DNA from: Dermatophilaceae bacterium Soc4.6
GTDB lineage: Bacteria; Actinomycetota; Actinomycetes; Actinomycetales; Dermatophilaceae
Assembly (NCBI GenBank): GCA_039889245.1
Contig: JAZGVH010000002.1
Span: 1,984,001 to 2,048,000, forward strand
Length of the DNA stretch: 64,000 nt
Direction of reading: 5' to 3'
Under the pieces are notes generated by a model that worked only from the letters and a program-made list of their open reading frames with translations, was not told the origin of the DNA and did no database searches. The position numbers and the translations under genes are program-made. Shown here in pieces: positions 16,414 to 25,776 of this stretch (positions are counted from its first letter, which is position 1; each line of letters begins with the position of its first letter).

Positions 16414-17298
16414 TCATCCGCCTCCTCCCGGCCAGGCCGCGATGGCGCCGACGAGCCCCAGGGTGTGAATGACGGCGCCCGCCAGGAGGGTATGGCCGCT
16501 GGCACTGAGGTGGTCCCCATCAGCCAAGAGGTCTGGGGTGGGGTCACGTGTGTCCGCTTCACCCTTCAGCGGCGTGTAGGCGTCCACGTAGACGGCCCCC
16601 GAGGTGGTCGCCACGTGCTCGACCGAGGTGTTGACCAGTCGGGTCAGCTGGTCGCTTCCCGTCACGAAGTTGGGACCCCGTGCCCGGCCGACCGCACCGT
16701 CGAGGGTGACGTTCCAGTAGCCGACCAGAGCGATCCGCAGGTCGGGTCGGCGATCGATACGGTGGATTCCGTCGATGATGCGGATGAGGCCGTCGCGGAT
16801 GCCGTTGATCTGTGACGTCCAGCAGCTCGACGTGGACACCGGTGCACACGACGAGTCGTCGACGCGGCCAAGGTCGAGGTCGTTCGCGCCTGCTTCGATG
16901 AGGACGAGGTCGGCCTGGGCCAGGTGGGTCCGGGTCGTGGGATCTCTCAGGTCGGACTCGACGTCGGCGGTGGTCCACCCACCCGTCGCGTCGTTGTGCA
17001 CCACCCAGGGGACGTGCGTCGCCGCCTCGAGGCGGTCACCGACCTGGGCGACGTAGCTCCGGCAGCCGCACGTGTCGGCCGAAGGCACGGAGTCGCCCAG
17101 CGCGACCAGGGTGCTGACGTCGCCGACCGCCGTCGTCGTCGAAGCGGCCGTCGCCGCGGACCTCGGCGCACGCGAGGAGCCGGGGGCGGCACGAGTCGTG
17201 ACGACCACTGCCATGATCGTCAGCAGGCCCGCGAGCCCGAGCAGGGCAGCACCGAGGACGGACCAGCGTCGACGGGACCGCCCGCCGTGGTCAGCCAC
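16414..17298 (-). CDS. SGNH/GDSL-type hydrolase, membrane-anchored or secreted
   Basis: 294-aa exported hydrolase. A basic N-terminus (RSRRRW) leads into one hydrophobic helix (VLGAALLGLAGLLTIMAVVV), then a Ser/Thr/Ala linker, then an SGNH domain. Block I is VALGDSVPSAD with the catalytic Ser, block III is EAGANDLD, and block V is DGDHLSASGH with the catalytic Asp/His pair. It probably removes acyl or acetyl groups from a lipid or glycan outside the membrane. GTG 17298 overlaps the upstream esterase stop by 8 nt, placing it third in the LysX-like operon. Confidence 0.8.
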   Translation of the reverse strand: MADHGGRSRRRWSVLGAALLGLAGLLTIMAVVVTTRAAPGSSRAPRSAATAASTTTAVGDVSTLVALGDSVPSADTCGCRSYVAQVGDRLEAATHVPWVVHNDATGGWTTADVESDLRDPTTRTHLAQADLVLIEAGANDLDLGRVDDSSCAPVSTSSCWTSQINGIRDGLIRIIDGIHRIDRRPDLRIALVGYWNVTLDGAVGRARGPNFVTGSDQLTRLVNTSVEHVATTSGAVYVDAYTPLKGEADTRDPTPDLLADGDHLSASGHTLLAGAVIHTLGLVGAIAAWPGGGG

Positions 17299-18406
17299 GG
17301 AACCCGGGCAGGGTCTGACCGAGCCAGCGCATGGCCGCGGGAATGTACGGGGAGAAGACCGAGCCACGGTGGCCACCCGTTGCGAGGACAGTCCCGGTAA
17401 CGTCAAGGGGGGTTCGAGCCGCGCTGAGGAACGCTGACGTCGTGGGATAGGACAGGCTGTCCTGCCGCGACGCGAGGACCCAGATCGCCACGGGCGGAGG
17501 GGTCGTGCGGGCGATCCGCACCAGGTCGTAGCCTGGCGCAGTCGAGCCGGTCAGGGGGTCGTAACCGGGGCTGAAGTCAGGTCGGAAGTACCCCTGCATG
17601 ACAATGGCCGCGCCGAAGACGTCGGGGTGACGCATGGTCACCGAGGCGGCGCACCACCCGCCGTACGAGTAGCCGACCGCCGCCCACGCGCTCCGGGAGA
17701 GTTTGGCTCTGAAGTGCTGGGCCACCCACGCCGGGACGTCGTGGGCGAGCCACGTGTCGGTCTGCGGTTGACCAGGACCACCGTTAACGCACTCGGTGTC
17801 CAGGGAGGCAGGCGTGTCGATGCGCGGCATGACCACGATCGACGAGGCGAGCTCGTGCTGACGCGTGAGGGTGTCGGCAGAGCTCACGAACGGGAGCCCG
17901 AGAAATGACGCGGGTGCGCTGGGGAAGCCGTGCAGCCCCAGCATGACCGGGTAGACCCGAGGCGACGTGGCGTCGTACCCGACCGGCAGGGAGACGAGCA
18001 CCTGGCCTCCCGCCTTCGAGTGCGCGGCCTCGACCGTGTAGGTCTGCAGGCGCGAGCCCGGCGAAGGCAGTGGTGGCAAATGCGCTGGCGTCGTCATGCC
18101 CGTGAATCCGGGACCGGGCACCGTCACGGCAACACCGGCCGGAGGCGTGCCACCTCGATGCTCCTGGAGCGAGGGCGAGCGCGACCCGATCAAGTCGCCC
18201 CAGCTGGAGTAGAAGAGGTACTGGTCGTTGAGCGCCGCGCCGGCGAGCGCGACGACCAGGACGTTGAGCATCAGCACCTGAGTCGCGCGTCCGACGCCGC
18301 GCCACACGGGTGGGCCGTGACGGGGCAGCCCGGCGACGATGGCACCGAAGACCACGAGCCCGAGGACGGCGAGCAGCACGAGGAGACTCGTGTCGGTCAG
18401 TGCCAC
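17291..18406 (-). CDS. Membrane-anchored esterase, alpha/beta hydrolase fold
   Basis: 371-aa protein with two N-terminal membrane helices (LLVLLAVLGLVVFGAIVAGL and LMLNVLVVALAGAAL) and a large extracytoplasmic esterase-D/antigen-85-like domain. The nucleophile elbow is GYSYGGWC (Ser near 244), and the catalytic His probably lies in GGHRGSVF. It starts inside the end of the LysX-like gene (10-nt overlap) and overlaps the SGNH gene by 8 nt. Because aminoacyl-lipid synthases are often paired with secreted hydrolases that remove or trim the aminoacyl lipid, this could be a lysyl-phosphatidylglycerol hydrolase. That role is inferred from context only. Confidence 0.75.
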   Translation of the reverse strand: MALTDTSLLVLLAVLGLVVFGAIVAGLPRHGPPVWRGVGRATQVLMLNVLVVALAGAALNDQYLFYSSWGDLIGSRSPSLQEHRGGTPPAGVAVTVPGPGFTGMTTPAHLPPLPSPGSRLQTYTVEAAHSKAGGQVLVSLPVGYDATSPRVYPVMLGLHGFPSAPASFLGLPFVSSADTLTRQHELASSIVVMPRIDTPASLDTECVNGGPGQPQTDTWLAHDVPAWVAQHFRAKLSRSAWAAVGYSYGGWCAASVTMRHPDVFGAAIVMQGYFRPDFSPGYDPLTGSTAPGYDLVRIARTTPPPVAIWVLASRQDSLSYPTTSAFLSAARTPLDVTGTVLATGGHRGSVFSPYIPAAMRWLGQTLPGFRG

Positions 18407-21213
18407 GGCGTCGACACCACCCGAGCACGCAGGTCCGACGGGGCGGGCCGCACGAACGGGAAAGTGAGGACGTGCCGGATCGAGGTGTTGGTCAAGACCA
18501 TGACCAAGCGGTCGATGCCGATACCCAGACCCCCGCTCGGGGGCATCCCCGTCTCGAGTGCCATCAGGAAGTCTTCATCGATCTCCATCGCCTCCGGGTC
18601 ACCTGCTGCTGCCTTGAGGGACTGCGCGGTCAGTCGCGCCCTCTGGTCCACGGGGTCGGTGAGCTCACTGTAGGCCGTGCCGATCTCCATGCCACCGATC
18701 ACGAGGTCCCAGCGCTCCGCGAGACCTGGGGCCGAACGATGGCGGTGGGCCAGCGGTGAGGTCTCGACGGGGAAGTCGGTGTAGAAGGTGGGCGTCATCG
18801 TGACCGGCTCCACCAGCTCCTCGTACAGTCCCTCGATCACGGCACCCGGGCCCATCGCCGAATGGACAACGACGCCGTGCTCGCCGGCAATCCCCATCAG
18901 CACGTCCATGTCGGTGTCCAGGGTGACCGTCCGCCCGATGGCCCGGGACACCGCGTCCAGCACCGGCACGACGGGCCACGGCGCGCTGATGTCGACGAGA
19001 TCAACACCCTCCGAGCCGGTGCGTCCTCGACCGATGGCAGGGATCGGCAACGCCTTCCTGCCGTGTATGCAGATCGCGGACTGCGTGATGATCCGCTCGG
19101 TCAGCTGTCGCATCGTCGTGTAGTCGGCGTGGGGCCGGTAGACCTCGAGCGACGTGAACTCTGGGTTGTGGGTCGCGTCCGCCCCCTCGTTGCGGAAGCT
19201 ACGGCCCATCTCGTAGATAGGCCCGAGACCACCGACGAGCAGGCGCTTCAGGTAGAGCTCCGGGGCGATACGTAGGGAGAGGTCGACGCCGTAGGAGTTG
19301 CTGAACGTACGGAATGGCCGTGCGGTTGCCCCACCATGGGTGCTGTGCAGCATGGGTGTCTCCATCTCGAGGAAGCCCGCATCCGCCAGCGTCTCCCGAA
19401 TGGATGTCAGGACAGCGGCCCGTTGTCTGCGTGAGCCGAGGGTGACGATATGGGCGAGGTGGTTGGCATCCAGCGCACCGCCGCGACCGATGGTGGAACG
19501 CGGTGAGGGAAGGAATCCCTCGGCGATGCCGGCGGCCAGCGCCACCTGAGGCAGCGAGACGGCATCGTCGTACCACAGGAACCGTGGCGACCACGTCGGC
19601 TCGTACCCGGCGTTGGATCGGTAGAGACGCTCGAGCTGCCAGAATCGGTCGAAGAGCCCGAGCACCGAGGCGTTGAGTCGGGTGAGGGAGCGTGAGCCCA
19701 TCAGCTCGGCATCCTCGAAGACACGCCGGAACATGCAGAAGTTCAGCGACATCCGCACGACTCCCAGGTCGGCTGCCCGTGCCATCAGCGTGGTGACCAT
19801 CAGCTCGGTCACCCCGTTCGGCGCCGACGGCGAGCGACGCATGACGTCGAGGGACAACCCGGAGCGCCCCCAGGGCACGAAGGACAGGACTCCGGCGAGG
19901 TGGCCATCGGAGTCGGTCGCCGTGCCGTAGAGGACGTCAGCGTCGGCAGTGTCGGCAGTGTCGGCCGTCCGGCCGAGGGCCGTGGAGAAACCACGTTCGG
20001 GGTGACCAGCCCGCCAGGCGTGGGCCTGCTCGCTGATCTCGGTCAGATCGGCCGATGACAGCTGTTGCTGCCGGCGCACCTGAACGACGAGGCCCGCCCG
20101 GGACGCCCGTTTGGCCGCTCGTCGCACACCGGAGAGCGAGGCACGCCGCACGTCGAACTGGCGCGGATCGAGGAGGGCTTCGTCGCCGAGCAGCAGGACG
20201 CGCAGCCCGGTGGCGGCATACGCTCGCGCTCCGGACTCGCTCGCCGACAGGACGGCGGGCAACCAGCCGTAACGGCGAGCCTCCGCCCTCCAGGCGATGA
20301 TGGCCGCCCGCCAACTGTCCGGGTCACCAACCGGGTCTCCCGCCGCGAGCGAGACGCCGGCGTGGACACGGTAGGTCACGGCTGCACGACCGTCTGGAGA
20401 CATCACCGACGCCCGGTCACGACGCGTGGCGAAGTACCCCAGGGAGTCGTCCGCACCGTGCTCGGCCAGGAGCCGACGCAGGACCACCTCGCGGTCCGGT
20501 GACCACCTGCTCGACGACCGGGAGGACGCGAGAAAGAGCACCACCGCGACGAGGATGGTGGCCGCCGCGCAGACGGCCACTACATCAATGACCCACACCG
20601 GGACGCCGACCAGGGACCGCCGGCTCACACCGCCGAACACCGCGAGGACGGTGCCGACCACGAGGCTCACCTGCGACCGGGAGGCATGGACGACGCCCAG
20701 CAGCACCCAAGCCACCCCTAGCGTCACCACCGACCCCGCCACGAGTGCCCCTAGGGACAGCCACCACGACCCAGGCGTGACCCGCCCGGTGAACTCGTGA
20801 CGGAGCCGGGTCAGCCACCCCAGGACGACCAGCGCGACGAGCATGGCCACGACGTCGAGCCCCCGACCGACGTCACCCCGAGCCTCCCACAGCTCGGCCA
20901 GGGGCAGTCTGGTCGCCGGCGCGAGCTCGGTGACCCCGAGGTAGATGGCGACGAGCTGAAACAGGGCGACCAGCCACAACCCGATGCGTTTGCGGCCAAG
21001 GAGGGCCCGAGTGACGAGCGCCAGCACAACCACGGAGACGAAGGTCGGCCCGACCGGGACGTTGAGGAGACCGAAGATCGCCGCCCACGAACTGCTGGTC
21101 CCCTTGGAGTCGAACAGTGTCAGCGACAGGGACACGACCGTGGCCAGCGCATAGACAGCCGTCAGCAGCCGCGCCGAACGAAGTGCACTGCGGTGCTCAG
21201 CGAGGCGTCCCAT
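18397..21213 (-). CDS. lysX: LysX-like lysyl-phosphatidylglycerol synthase fused to LysRS catalytic domain
   Basis: 938-aa bifunctional protein. Six membrane helices (within residues about 15-230) are followed by a DUF2156/GNAT-like aminoacyl-lipid transferase domain (about 240-560) and a class II lysyl-tRNA synthetase catalytic domain (about 605-935). Motif 2 (YEMGRSFRNEGADATHNPEF) and motif 3 (GLGIGIDRLVMVL) are intact. It should lysylate phosphatidylglycerol, making the membrane less negative and resistant to cationic peptides. The mycobacterial enzyme (about 1170 aa) has an OB-fold anticodon-binding domain between the two parts; here the transferase runs almost directly into the catalytic domain and I see no OB fold. 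It is first in an operon with an esterase and an SGNH hydrolase. Confidence 0.88.
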   Translation of the reverse strand: MGRLAEHRSALRSARLLTAVYALATVVSLSLTLFDSKGTSSSWAAIFGLLNVPVGPTFVSVVVLALVTRALLGRKRIGLWLVALFQLVAIYLGVTELAPATRLPLAELWEARGDVGRGLDVVAMLVALVVLGWLTRLRHEFTGRVTPGSWWLSLGALVAGSVVTLGVAWVLLGVVHASRSQVSLVVGTVLAVFGGVSRRSLVGVPVWVIDVVAVCAAATILVAVVLFLASSRSSSRWSPDREVVLRRLLAEHGADDSLGYFATRRDRASVMSPDGRAAVTYRVHAGVSLAAGDPVGDPDSWRAAIIAWRAEARRYGWLPAVLSASESGARAYAATGLRVLLLGDEALLDPRQFDVRRASLSGVRRAAKRASRAGLVVQVRRQQQLSSADLTEISEQAHAWRAGHPERGFSTALGRTADTADTADADVLYGTATDSDGHLAGVLSFVPWGRSGLSLDVMRRSPSAPNGVTELMVTTLMARAADLGVVRMSLNFCMFRRVFEDAELMGSRSLTRLNASVLGLFDRFWQLERLYRSNAGYEPTWSPRFLWYDDAVSLPQVALAAGIAEGFLPSPRSTIGRGGALDANHLAHIVTLGSRRQRAAVLTSIRETLADAGFLEMETPMLHSTHGGATARPFRTFSNSYGVDLSLRIAPELYLKRLLVGGLGPIYEMGRSFRNEGADATHNPEFTSLEVYRPHADYTTMRQLTERIITQSAICIHGRKALPIPAIGRGRTGSEGVDLVDISAPWPVVPVLDAVSRAIGRTVTLDTDMDVLMGIAGEHGVVVHSAMGPGAVIEGLYEELVEPVTMTPTFYTDFPVETSPLAHRHRSAPGLAERWDLVIGGMEIGTAYSELTDPVDQRARLTAQSLKAAAGDPEAMEIDEDFLMALETGMPPSGGLGIGIDRLVMVLTNTSIRHVLTFPFVRPAPSDLRARVVSTPWH

Positions 21214-21343
21214 AGGACAGCATGTTCGACGTCCTTGCTGGACGTTGGCACAACGTCTGCTATGGGGGCGCCCAGAACGCGAGTGGAGTCGAGCAGTGTC
21301 TCGTACCGGGTTTGATGGACACCATCAACCCTCGGAGGTCTGT

Positions 21344-21952
21344 GTGGCCGCACCACGGAAGTACCCGGACGAGCTTCGGGAGCGCGCCATCCGGTTGACG
21401 CTGGACGCACGCGAGGACCCTGCCTCACGATCGGGGGCGTGCTCGCGGATCGGCGGGCAGCTCGGGACCATCGACCTAGACGTTGGCGCCGAGGTGCCGA
21501 CGACACCTGACATCGCCGTGCGACGCCTCTTCGTCGACCACCTCGTCGCCCTGGTTGCCGCGGACTCAACCATGGGCCGCGCCCCGCAGCTCACGATCGA
21601 CCACCTCTGCGACTACCCGCACATCTCCGCGTCCCGCCGCGGCCTCAGCCGCGGCCCCCTCGACGACGCACTCGAGGAGCTCGGTCGCCCGAGGACAGTG
21701 ATCGCCGTCGTCCCGACCTACGCCGCAGCCGCCCTCCAAGCCCTCGAGCCAGACGTCATCGCGCTCGTGCCCCGAGTGCTGGCTCACCAGCTGGCATCCC
21801 GCGGTGTCCCAATCCGAGCGCACGAGGTGCCGCTCACCCTGCCCGAGGTGCGGGTCGACCAGCGGTGGCACCGCCGTCTAGACGGCGACCGCCCTTCCCA
21901 GTGGCTACGCGATCACGTACTTGCAGCCGTGGGTGACCTGACGGGCTCTTGA
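21344..21952 (+). CDS. Chimera: IS3 OrfA N-terminus fused in frame to a LysR effector domain
   Basis: 202-aa frame. Residues 1-40 (AAPRKYPDELRERAIRLTLD, then SGACSRIG) are the start of an IS3-family OrfA helix-turn-helix protein. From about residue 41 the sequence switches to a LysR-type substrate-binding domain (DLDVGAEVPTTPDIAVRRLF, HLVALVAADST), which continues to the natural LysR end. The LysR winged helix is absent. The junction near 21,464 is in frame with no stop. It may be an expressed novel regulator-like fusion or simply a frozen insertion scar. GTG 21344 is the usual OrfA start, with CGGAGG nearby. Confidence 0.7.
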   Translation: MAAPRKYPDELRERAIRLTLDAREDPASRSGACSRIGGQLGTIDLDVGAEVPTTPDIAVRRLFVDHLVALVAADSTMGRAPQLTIDHLCDYPHISASRRGLSRGPLDDALEELGRPRTVIAVVPTYAAAALQALEPDVIALVPRVLAHQLASRGVPIRAHEVPLTLPEVRVDQRWHRRLDGDRPSQWLRDHVLAAVGDLTGS

Positions 21953-22141
21953 GACACGCACCCCGCGCCGTAGTGCGAGCCTGCGCTCCTCGACGGGCTC
22001 ACCGGTCTCCAACCCGTTCGCCTCTGGTTCTGAGAGTGGATCCCGTACGGGTCGACACCGCATCGTCTGCCCGCGCGCATGATTCGGGCGCGTAGTCTCC
22101 CAGCCAGCCACCGGTGAGCCACCCCGACACTGACAGGCGCT

Positions 22142-25100
22142 TCACCTGGTGCTGAAGATCTCGTGTCGGTCCTTGCCGCGTGACTTGGCTTTGTACATGG
22201 CGCTGTCGGCGTCGCGCAGCACCTCCTCAGGGTCGTCACCGGCCCGACCGAACGTCAGGCCGATGCTGACCGTGACGATGTGCTCGTGGTCGTGGATGGC
22301 GACCGGTTGGGCCAGCACTGCTTTGATCCGGCCGGCGATCGCGACGGCCTCCCGGTACGAGGCGGTGACGGCGTCGGGTGCGCCGCCGCCTGGGGTGCCC
22401 GGCAGGGGGTCGTTAGCTAACTCGTCGTCCAGTCTGCCTGCGGTTGCGGCCGCCTCAAGAATGACGACGAACTCGTCGCCGCCAACTCGGGCGACGGTGT
22501 CCTGGGGGCGAAGCACGCCACGCAGGCGGTCGGCTGTGGCGCGCAGGACGGCGTCACCGGCGGCGTGACCGGCGGTGTCGTTCACGTTCTTGAACCCGTC
22601 GAGGTCGCAGAACAAGATCGCCACGCTGGTCCCGGTGCGCGCGGAGCGACGCAAGGCCAGCTCGAGGCGGTCGGTCAGCAGCGTGCGGTTGGGTAGGCCG
22701 GTGAGTGGGTCGTGCAGGGCGGCCTTGGTCAGTCGCTCCTCGACTTCGACCAGGTCGGTGACATCACGGGCGATGGCCAGCAGCTGGGTGATACGGCCCT
22801 CATCATCCCGCCGGAAGGGCGTGGCGCGCCTGGACAGCCAGCGGTAGCCACCATCAGCGGCCATGGCCCGATAGCGCATGGAGACGACCTGCCCGTCGGC
22901 GAGGTCAGCACCGGCCACGTTCGACGCGCGCAGCCGCGGCACGTCGTCGGGGTGCACCAAGGTCGCGTAGATGCTGGATCCAAGGGCGTGGACCTGCTCA
23001 GTGGTGTAGCCGAGCATGTCCAGCAGGTTGCGTGAGCTCCACAAATTTCTGCCCTGGACGGGGTCGAGGAGGTAGATCAGGTCGGGGCTGGCCGCGAGGA
23101 CGCCATCGTGGAACGCGGCGTGCTCGCGCAGCCGCTGCTCGTCGGCGCGCAGCACCGTGACGTCGTGCATGGCAACGACAGCACCCTGGACGGTGCCGTG
23201 CTCGTCGCGCAGCACCTGACCGGTGCACAGCACCCGCGTGGCCGGACGTCCCTTCGGGGCGATCACCATTTCCAGGTCCTTGACCACGCCGTCGCGCAGT
23301 GCGACCAGCAGCGGGATCTGCTCCATGGGCAGCGGTGTCGTCCCGTTGGCGTGAAACAGGTCGTAGTGACGGGCCAGCTCGGTCGGGTCCAGGCGGGTGT
23401 CGGCGTCGACGCCGTGCCAGGTGCGCGCGGCGTTGTTGAACGTCGTCAGGTGCCCGTCGGCGTCGCAGGCGACGATGCCGACCTGCACGGTGTCCAGCAG
23501 TGCGTCGGTGAACGCCTGTCGGCGGGCGAGCTCGGCGGTGGTCTCGCGGAGTCGGTCCTCAGCCGCCACCCTGGCGGAGATGTCCACGACGGTTCCGACG
23601 CCTCGCAGCGCCCGGCCGTCGGCGTCCCAGACCGAGTTGACGCCCAGCAACACCGGAAGGGCGGTGCCGTCCTTGCGACGGTAGATCCGCTGCACGCTGG
23701 AGCTGGTCGGTGCGCTGTGACCGAGCAGCGTGCTCAGAGCGGCGTCCATCGGCGCATGGTCGGTCGGGTCGACTACCATCGACAGTGGGCGCCCGATGAG
23801 CTCGTGCGCCTGGTAGCCGAGGATCGTGCACAACGTCGGGTTCACCGCCAACAGGGTCCCGTCCGGAAGCGCCTCCATCATGCCGATCGGTGCGGTGTCG
23901 AACAGCACCCGGAACCGGTCCTCGCCGGCGCGGAGCGCCTTGGCCGCCGCTACTCGTGTGGTGATGTCATGCATCTCCACCTGGACAGCGGGTTCACCGT
24001 TCCAGGTGACCAGGCCAGCGTTGACCTCGACGTCCCTCAGGCACCCATCGACCCCGTGGATCGTGGCCTCAGCGGCCAGGACGGTCTCACCGACGAGGAT
24101 GGAGGCCTGTCGGCGCAGGTACGCGCTGCGGTGCTCGTCAGCGAAGAGGCTCAGGAAGCTGCGGCCGATCAGCTCGCGCGCGGACTCGGCGCCGTATAGA
24201 CGGGCGGCGGGCTCGTTGGCGTAGCGGAACCGCAGGTCGGTGGCCCCGTAGACAGCGACGGCGACCGGACTGTTCTCGACCAGGCTCTTCCAGCGTTGTT
24301 TCGACTCGGCCATCTCGGTCCGGGCTTGCGTGATCTCGGTGACGTCAGTGGAGACACCAGCGACGCCGTAGACCTGCCCGTCGTTGTCGCGCAGCGGGAA
24401 CTTCGTGGACAGATAGGAGTGCACGGACCCGTCGGGATGAGTCAGCGTCTCGGCCAGCACCTGCCGACTCCCGCTGGTCGCGACAGCTCGATCGTTCTCC
24501 AGGAAGACTCGTGCCTCCTCGGCTCCGAAGAGGTCAGCATCGGTGTGGTCAAGCACCTGGGCGGCGGACTTGCCGATCACCGAGCACAGGGCCCCGTTCG
24601 CCAACAGGAACCGGCCGTCGGCGTCCTTGACGTAGACCATGACGTCCGTGTGCTCGAGAACCCCGTCAAGCACCCGCCGGGTCGCAGCGTGGGCCGTCTC
24701 GGCGACCTCACGTGCCGCGATCTCCAGCGCCAGTGCCTGAGCCTGGCGCCGGTGCTCCAGCTGGGTCATGACTTGGCGTGCCAGGACCGCCAGCTGACCC
24801 AGCTGTTGCCCGTCCAGCTGGCGGGGGATGGTGTCGATGACACACAAGGTGCCCAGCGCGAGACCGTCAGGGGTGATCAGAGGGGCACCGGCGTAGAACC
24901 GGATGTGCGGTGGGCCCGTGACCAGAGGATTGTGGCGAAAGCGGGGATCGGCGGTGGCGTCGGGGACGACCAGCACGTCCTGGCCGTCCAGGGCGTGCGC
25001 GCAGAAGGCGATGTCCCGGTCGGACGAGCACACGTCCAACCCGAGACGCGCCTTGAACCACTGCCGGCCCTCGTCGACCAGGCTGACCAGAGCAGTCGGC

Positions 25101-25312
25101 GTCCCGCACAGCTGCGCCGCCAGCTGACACAGGTCGTCGAACGCCTCCTCCGGTGCGGTGTCGAGGACGTCGTACCGTGCCAACGCCGCCAGCCGGGCCC
25201 CCTCGGCCGCGAAGGTCGCGGCGTCGCGGTCGTCGCCGCAGTCAGCCGCACGTTGACCCGTCACCGGCGTGCTCGAACTACTCGTGCTACTCGTGATAAT
25301 CGTGGTCCTCAT
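22142..25312 (-). CDS. GAF-PAS(5)-GGDEF diguanylate cyclase
   Basis: 1056-aa cytosolic signalling protein. The GAF domain (residues about 35-190, from ARYDVLDTAPEEAFDDL) is followed by five PAS modules beginning near 215, 345, 465, 590 and 715. The last of these carries a PAC segment (YRWLSRRATPFRRDDEGR). The C-terminal GGDEF domain (about 860-1050) has an intact RVGGDEFVVIL active site and an RxxD product-inhibition site (RPQD) five residues before it, so it should make cyclic di-GMP with feedback control. There is no EAL domain. ATG 25312 is chosen for the GAGGGG ribosome site 6 nt upstream. A Ser/Thr-rich stretch follows the start. It has no operon partner. Confidence 0.9.
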   Translation of the reverse strand: MRTTIITSSTSSSSTPVTGQRAADCGDDRDAATFAAEGARLAALARYDVLDTAPEEAFDDLCQLAAQLCGTPTALVSLVDEGRQWFKARLGLDVCSSDRDIAFCAHALDGQDVLVVPDATADPRFRHNPLVTGPPHIRFYAGAPLITPDGLALGTLCVIDTIPRQLDGQQLGQLAVLARQVMTQLEHRRQAQALALEIAAREVAETAHAATRRVLDGVLEHTDVMVYVKDADGRFLLANGALCSVIGKSAAQVLDHTDADLFGAEEARVFLENDRAVATSGSRQVLAETLTHPDGSVHSYLSTKFPLRDNDGQVYGVAGVSTDVTEITQARTEMAESKQRWKSLVENSPVAVAVYGATDLRFRYANEPAARLYGAESARELIGRSFLSLFADEHRSAYLRRQASILVGETVLAAEATIHGVDGCLRDVEVNAGLVTWNGEPAVQVEMHDITTRVAAAKALRAGEDRFRVLFDTAPIGMMEALPDGTLLAVNPTLCTILGYQAHELIGRPLSMVVDPTDHAPMDAALSTLLGHSAPTSSSVQRIYRRKDGTALPVLLGVNSVWDADGRALRGVGTVVDISARVAAEDRLRETTAELARRQAFTDALLDTVQVGIVACDADGHLTTFNNAARTWHGVDADTRLDPTELARHYDLFHANGTTPLPMEQIPLLVALRDGVVKDLEMVIAPKGRPATRVLCTGQVLRDEHGTVQGAVVAMHDVTVLRADEQRLREHAAFHDGVLAASPDLIYLLDPVQGRNLWSSRNLLDMLGYTTEQVHALGSSIYATLVHPDDVPRLRASNVAGADLADGQVVSMRYRAMAADGGYRWLSRRATPFRRDDEGRITQLLAIARDVTDLVEVEERLTKAALHDPLTGLPNRTLLTDRLELALRRSARTGTSVAILFCDLDGFKNVNDTAGHAAGDAVLRATADRLRGVLRPQDTVARVGGDEFVVILEAAATAGRLDDELANDPLPGTPGGGAPDAVTASYREAVAIAGRIKAVLAQPVAIHDHEHIVTVSIGLTFGRAGDDPEEVLRDADSAMYKAKSRGKDRHEIFSTR

Positions 25313-25776
25313 CGTCGTCCCCTCAGCTGGTCCACCGACCCATTCGGCACCTCGGAGGCAGACCTGAGCCCCCATCCGTGAGCTGGGCGTTCTGGTCGCT
25401 GCATACGGATACGGCGGGCGGGGTGGCTCCCGGGCCATCAGGTAGGGCAACCCCCTTCGAACCACGGAGCAGGTGCATCGGCGGGTCGCCCGGGGTTGGG
25501 CGAGTATCGACGTCGGGACGGGGCCACCACTGAGTGCGTCTGATCGACCAGACGGGCTCGAGGCTGTGGTCGAGCAAGGTGGTCAACAACGAGGCTGCGA
25601 TCCTGGCCGCGATCGAGCAGGTCCTGGGCCGACCTCGCCTCGATCCTCGACCACGGTCAGCACAGCACGAGGAACGTCGCGGTCAGCCGCGCCGGGGAGG
25701 ACGGGTCTCTGACCCAGGGCACCCGCATCAGTCAACACTCCACCACGACTCGGCTCGACCGCTGGCCGGCGGCACG
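25313..25776. other. 464-bp region with IS110 debris
   Basis: Upstream of the cyclase gene. Besides the IS110 N-terminal scrap listed separately, no coding sequence or RNA was recognised. The promoter of the cyclase must lie in the first 100 bp. Confidence 0.5.
25495..25640 (+). pseudogene. IS110-family transposase N-terminal fragment, frameshifted
   Basis: WASIDVG in one frame, then VRLIDQTGSRLWSSKVVNNE and AAILAAIEQVLG in another, match the start of IS110 transposases (WxGIDVGKxxHxxxxxDxxGxxLxSxxVxNDE). The DEDD catalytic remainder is missing. It is unrelated in position to the C-terminal IS110 fragment near 2.4 kb. Confidence 0.6.

Noticed and set aside
23108-25381. Two long plus-strand frames opposite the cyclase gene
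   Set aside because: Composition typical of antisense to a GC-rich gene; the minus strand has GAF, PAS and GGDEF motifs throughout.
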